Positions 59,758 to 64,000 of a stretch of DNA of 64,000 nt are shown here, in pieces; the stretch's first letter is position 1, and each line of letters opens with the position of its first letter. This stretch comes from Paramoeba atlantica (lineage: Eukaryota > Discosea). Under the pieces are notes generated by a model. It had not been told where the DNA came from and did not search any database. It was given only the letters and a program-made list of their open reading frames with translations. The translations under genes and the position numbers were made by a program. Location: positions 124,001-188,000 of the forward strand of contig CDRNVI010000063.1 of NCBI GenBank assembly GCA_977017575.1. Reading direction: 5' to 3'.

Positions 59758-61105
59758 AACCCCGCGTCATGAAAAGTGAGCCCCCACTTTTTTTTCGTAC
59801 AAGTGTCCGTTTGAGCTGATTTTTGTTGCATTTTGCAGATCTCAACACAAGGACTTTGCGCGTGAAGAAATGAAACAAAAAGAAGCGAATACGTATATTT
59901 TATTGAGGAATTACCATTTTTTCACCTTTTCGCCTTTCAATCTTATACACTCCTTAAGGCGTGAGTCAAAGCTTAAGACCGTTTTGTCGATCACATTTTG
60001 AGACAAGCGAGACCACGCTTTGCGTACACATCGGATGAGTGAAGGCTTATCCGATGGGGTCTGTTCGTCCACCGCCCCTTGGACCATAGACCAGACGTTT
60101 TCTATTGGGGAAAGATCTGGTGAGTTGGGGGGCCAATTTTTCAGAAGTTCACTCATTGCGCTTTCAATGTACTCCTTTGAGGCACGAGCAGTGTGTGCCG
60201 TTTCCCCATCTTGCTGAAAAATAGGGGGGAATTTTTTTTAGGGGGGAAATCTACCTCTTTTAATGTTTCTATGTACGTCTCACTTGTAATAGATGTGTCA
60301 TTTTGTAGAATTACCAAGTACCTCCACCCCACCCCTACAGCACCCCAAACTTGGCATCTTGGTGCCCGACGTACTTTTTGACGCGGGGCTGCTTTTTGAC
60401 CGCGCCTTACCCACATTTTTCTTCCGCCATCATTCGTATCAAATGTTTTTTCGTCTGTAAAGATGACACGGGAAGTATCCATATTGTAATTCAACTCAAA
60501 TTGAACTCTTTTTACTTTTTGTCGTTCGGTAAGCCCTTGGCATAGCGGTCGAGCGGCATAACTGTAATCCAGGGATGATAAGTCTCTCTGTAGAGTTCTT
60601 TTTGAAACTTGTATATTCTTTTTCTTCAATTCGGCTGCTATGCGCCTTGATGAATTGAGTCTCGGTACTCCAGCGGGGTCAAGAGGGGTTATTATCTTCT
60701 CAATTTTCGTTTTACGAGTTTGCATTATTTTTTTTCGCTCAGGACTCAAAGTGTATGCTGGGGTAGTTTTTTTTCGTTCAAATATTTTTTAACTATCCTT
60801 CTAGAAACGTTGAAATCACGGGCTAACTCTTTTATTGGTACTCCTTGTCCGTGCCTCATCTTTAAAAGAACCTTTCCAGTAGAAGTCAGCCCCCCTCTTG
60901 GGAGTCGATATGGTGATTTTGGCATTTTTGAAAGAAAAGTTGAAAAAATTAATTTTTTTTTACTGAATTTTAAAGTTTTAAAATGAGCTAAAAACAGCGG
61001 GAACGTACAGATCTCAAAATTTTGAACGACAACGTGGTATGATAACCGCCCCACGACCCCCTGTGCTAAAAATAGGGGGGGGTCACTTATTGGTGACGCG
61101 GGGTT
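59758..61105 (-). mobile_element. Tc1-like transposon (1348 bp), two frameshifts
   Basis: Terminal inverted repeats AACCCCGCGTCATGAAAAGT (left) and a close inverse (right) are flanked by TA (59756-59757, 61106-61107). The transposase runs right to left from MPKSPYRLPRGGL (60927): a helix-turn-helix (ELARDFNVSRRIVKKYL), VIFTDEKTF with the first Asp, IFQQDGETAHTAR with the second and SPDLSPIENVW with the Glu, giving DD35E spacing. Frame changes lie near 60750 and in G/T runs near 60230. Otherwise full length, so a young but broken copy. Ends and subterminal blocks match the 925-bp element at 25407. Confidence 0.85.
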
Positions 61106-61343
61106 TATAACACTGTATGTAAACTTATCTGCCAAGTCAGCTGACTGGCAGCTGACTGGACAGTCCACTGTAATATGGTACTGTAAGCTAATATGTCTAA
61201 TATGGTACTGTAAACATTAAAAATCTACTCTAAACAGTATAAATGGTTGATGGTTGCACTGAAAGTGCATATCTAGCGCTCCTTGGTACCATATTGTCTG
61301 ATTGAACCTTAATTTTTCACGCTCAGGGCATCGTTCTGAACAT

Positions 61344-61460
61344 CTTAATAATTATTAATAATTATTAATAATCGTTAATAATTTTTTAATAATAATTATT
61401 ATTAAAGCCTAAAATTATTAATAATTCTTAAATAAATTAAATTCTTAATAATTCGTCTTA
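61344..61460. repeat. TTAATAATTA low-complexity tract
   Basis: Repeated attaataatt words in both orientations. Simple AT-rich sequence without other content. Confidence 0.8.
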
Positions 61461-61639
61461 CGTATACGAAATGCAAAATGCATTTTTTGATAGTCAGCTG
61501 GCTATTTTTCCAGGTGGTGGCCAGCTCACCATTGCTCCAGGGGGTGGCCAGCTGGCCACTTTTTCAAGGCCGAGAAAATCATACCTTTTTTTCGTTCATT
61601 TGTTATGCCGTCGGCGAGTGAAATGCGTTTCAAAAAAAA

Positions 61640-62465
61640 AGACATTTCTGGAAGTTAGTTAATGAGCTCAAAAATATTCCCCAAACTTTGAAACAGCTGT
61701 AGTCTGTCAATTTTGGGAACCTCTGAGCTGCCTTACAAATCATGTGACCTATACATGACAAAAACGTAATGGTGGGAAACGCAAAACGTAAGCCTTGCTC
61801 AAAGTTCAACAGATCATCTTGGCCAACACCATCAGTCCGATCATAAATTTCGCGCAGATGACCCTCGCAATGCAACCGGGCAACATGGTTAACTGCACTG
61901 CCGTCGACCATGAGAAATTTTAGTTTTTTTAGTCGATCAGCTCCGATGTTAATCATTAAGCTGCTAATGAAAGTCTCGGCCATGAGTTTTCCATCGAACG
62001 CCTTGTGTTGAGGTGAATAAAGTGGTGGAAGAACATATTCTTCAGCCCCCACATATAAGATGCACAAGAGCAAATGTTCACTCTTTACCCGATCAATACC
62101 TGCATCTACCGCTGCACCAAAAAAACGTGATTATCGATGTGGTCTCGAAGAACCCCCCATAATTCATTTGCCAGAACGGACTCGCATTCATGAAGTTTTC
62201 GAGTTGTCTTAGGAAAAAATGCAAGAAATTGTGCGGCAGTCACGTTAGGAGGCCACTGCTCCAAAAAAGAGTGAACAAAAGTGATAAATTGCTGTGATGG
62301 TGTGCTCATAAGAGCGTGCACACATGGAACTACCCGCGTTGCGTACACCTCCGCATTTTGCCGCATTGTTATCGTGCTGTTTCGTTCCTCCTCTTCCATT
62401 CGAACAGTCCGAAGATCACATTCCTTTCTGTGTCGTTGGTAGTGATTTCGAGCCTTACTGTAAGA
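61640..62465 (-). pseudogene. hAT-like transposase N-terminal fragment, copy D
   Basis: Reading right to left: a zinc-motif remnant (NHYQRHRKEC), a helical region (ATRVVPCVHALMSTPSQQFI), a frame change near 62095, then LLLCILYVGAEEYVLPPLYS, FLMVDGSAVNHVARLHCEG and FLSCIGHMICKAA, ending before the TRW motif. It corresponds to residues of about 120-380 in copy A and is clearly more diverged from A than B is. The C-terminal half is missing. Confidence 0.7.
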
Positions 62466-62480
62466 CTAAAAATCTAAGTC

Positions 62481-62524
62481 TCTACGTAGAATTTCTACGT
62501 AGAACGCGTAGAATTCTACGTAGA
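62481..62524. repeat. Triple TCTACGTAGA palindrome
   Basis: The 10-bp palindrome occurs at 62481-62490, 62494-62503 and 62515-62524 with a half-site between. It lies right at the N-terminal edge of the hAT-like copy D. Confidence 0.85.
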
Positions 62525-62917
62525 CTACCAACTATGCTTACAGTGAGTCTATAATTTATACCAGTATGCACAAGCAACTATACGAGTATGCACATACAAG
62601 CACATGTAGAGGTGCTCAGCACAAGTAGGAACATACGAAGTGAAGCAAATCAACACATCTATGAGATATTGTATAGTTGGTGGTCAACGTCTTTGTAGGA
62701 GTAGTATCTATATTACTCTTTTGCTACTGATATTTATTGCGAAGTGACCTCAGATGTTTTAATTCCTACGGACCAGGATGCTTGTTTTAAGAAGCTCTGT
62801 TCACTGAAGCGCAAGGGCATATAGGTCCGAAGTGTACTGGTACGTTGCTTACCAGGTGCTATCCAACACGCTAAGCGAGTAGTCAACGTTGAAAACATTT
62901 TTGAAAAAGTTACCTCT
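62525..62917. other. Leader region, no gene seen
   Basis: Contains short gcacaagca and gtatgcaca repeats near 62565-62600. The frame of the next gene is open back to a stop at 62822 but lacks an ATG there. Confidence 0.35.
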
Positions 62918-63652
62918 ATGGCAGGAAACGGTAAAACTACCGAGGGCGTACAGAAAATGGAACTTGCGTGCGCAGCTTTGCTATCCGGAAACTTTAGTTC
63001 ACGAAACGTAAGTGATGAGATACTCGTCGCTCTACGAGATGCCGTATTTGAAATTGAAGTAGACTCCAAAAACATGGAAACAAAGGAGCCAACGGAGGAA
63101 AAACCCGCGCATGAGCTTTCCTCTGCGCAGAAGCGCCTAAAGGAGATCCAGGATCAGGTTCGGCCGTATATCGGCACCATGGACGATCCTCGTTGTGGAG
63201 AACTGATCCACAAATGCCTTTTGAACGTGGGGTTCGCCAGTGAAAGTTGGATGACCCCAGAAATTGTTGCAAATGTGCGCAACGTAGTAGGAAAGGCTCC
63301 CTACATGCGATATTATGCGCAGCTCTTCACGAAGCATCCAGCTGGAGACCCACTTCCAGATGTGAGTAACAAGGGAGTTCGCCTGGTAATGTGGAGTCTA
63401 TTATGCAAGCTTGGATCTGTAATGATGTCACACCGGCTGGCGCATCACGGAAAGATCATCGCAGCAGAAAAGATAGAAGAAACACTATTGAACAACGAAC
63501 ACATCAAAGTTGATCATAGTATCGTGGCGGTTATTGCAACTGATGAGAGAGCTACGTCACAGGTGAACCTCAAGAGCTCAGCTCAAAAGTGTTATCGGGA
63601 AATTCGTGATTTTATCACCCGCCTCGTTTCACCCACACCCGGCCAACCATAA
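62918..63652 (+). CDS. Unidentified 244-residue protein
   Basis: I do not recognise this protein. It begins MAGNGKTTEGVQKMELACAA and appears mostly alpha-helical and soluble. It has an acidic/Lys-rich stretch (about 47-70), a Cys-containing central part (GELIHKCLLNVGF) and a Ser/Arg-rich end (KCYREIRDFITRLVSPTPG). No signal peptide or membrane segment. It is the only open plus-strand gene that is not recognisably a transposase. Three bases after its stop begins a block shared with 26846-26896 and like a mobile-element hairpin end, so it could be element-encoded or host. Confidence 0.55.
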   Translation: MAGNGKTTEGVQKMELACAALLSGNFSSRNVSDEILVALRDAVFEIEVDSKNMETKEPTEEKPAHELSSAQKRLKEIQDQVRPYIGTMDDPRCGELIHKCLLNVGFASESWMTPEIVANVRNVVGKAPYMRYYAQLFTKHPAGDPLPDVSNKGVRLVMWSLLCKLGSVMMSHRLAHHGKIIAAEKIEETLLNNEHIKVDHSIVAVIATDERATSQVNLKSSAQKCYREIRDFITRLVSPTPGQP

Positions 63653-63654
63653 AG

Positions 63655-63693
63655 ACGAATAGGCAGAGGTTGTAAACAACCCCCGCAATTATA
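63655..63693 (-). repeat. Hairpin-end motif following the unknown gene
   Basis: The block GCAGAGGTTGTAAACAACCC then CCGCAATTAT is the inverse of the block at 26846-26896 and resembles the short-hairpin end at 20266. The self-complementary core is GGTTGTAAACAACC. Confidence 0.55.
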
Positions 63694-64000
63694 AGCACAT
63701 AATCCCAGAATAAGGTCAAGCCGAAAATAAAATTTGGTTTTACGAACGTCTACTTTATGATGAGTCATTTTGCTCCTCTCTTGAATCATTTGATTCAGAA
63801 GAGCCCGAAGGCTGAGTAAGTCTGTAAGAAAGTAAGAGTTGGAGGGATGAGGGAATCCAAAAAGGGGGGATGAGTAAGTCATTCAGTAATTCAGTAAACA
63901 AGACAATGCTTAATTCAGTAACCCGGGGGTCAGGTTACCATTTAAAGGTGGATTACCGTTTAAATTGCAATTTACAGGTAGAGATGTATTTACGAGTCTC

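Overview
This is nuclear DNA from a microbial eukaryote. Single-exon housekeeping genes are scattered through DNA dominated by transposons. Recognisable host genes are CLP1 (RNA 5'-kinase family), a REI1/ZNF622-type ribosome-biogenesis zinc-finger protein, a PNKP/Tpp1-type DNA 3'-phosphatase, a probable signal-peptidase-complex subunit 2, a probable mitochondrial bL32, a pentatricopeptide-repeat protein, a coiled-coil protein resembling paraflagellar-rod (PFR) proteins, and eight paralogous leucine-rich-repeat (LRR) genes. All of these lie on the minus strand. That orientation, the lack of introns and the PFR-like protein suggest a flagellate, possibly a euglenozoan. The assignment is an inference: I see no spliced-leader acceptor AG between the pyrimidine-rich leaders and the start codons.

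Layout. 1-6.4 kb: two Tc1-type fragments in inverted orientation flank a retroelement RNase H fossil, a Tc1/mariner relic split by a Merlin (ISXO2-like) element, and an LRR gene. 6.5-13.4 kb: bL32-like gene, two LRR genes, CLP1, REI1. 13.4-28.6 kb: mostly mobile DNA, with TA-flanked MITEs, an unclassified repeat family whose ends are hairpins, and a near-intact pogo-type transposon whose transposase carries a C-terminal Ulp1-like protease domain, inserted into a hAT-like element. 29-32.3 kb: PNKP-like phosphatase and the longest LRR gene. 33-39.3 kb: Merlin and hAT-like elements, one of which truncates an LRR gene. 39-49 kb: PFR-like gene, SPC2 and three LRR genes, with another Merlin relic. 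49-52 kb: a second, decayed pogo-Ulp1 element. 52-64 kb: repeats, the PPR gene, a Tc1-like element, a hAT-like fragment and one unidentified plus-strand gene.

How the parts relate. The host genes do not form an obvious functional operon; each stands alone between repeats. The LRR genes share an N-terminal module (RxGKxRGxxLPxEYEL, then an SW motif and CxWxGVxC) followed by 23-residue repeats. They look like a locally expanded family in which some members are intact and others frameshifted or transposon-truncated. The most striking item is the pogo-Ulp1 element: its ends, TA target duplication and reading frame can all be read, and the split hAT-like ORF shows its empty site. Functional calls rest on motif recognition only; no database search was run.
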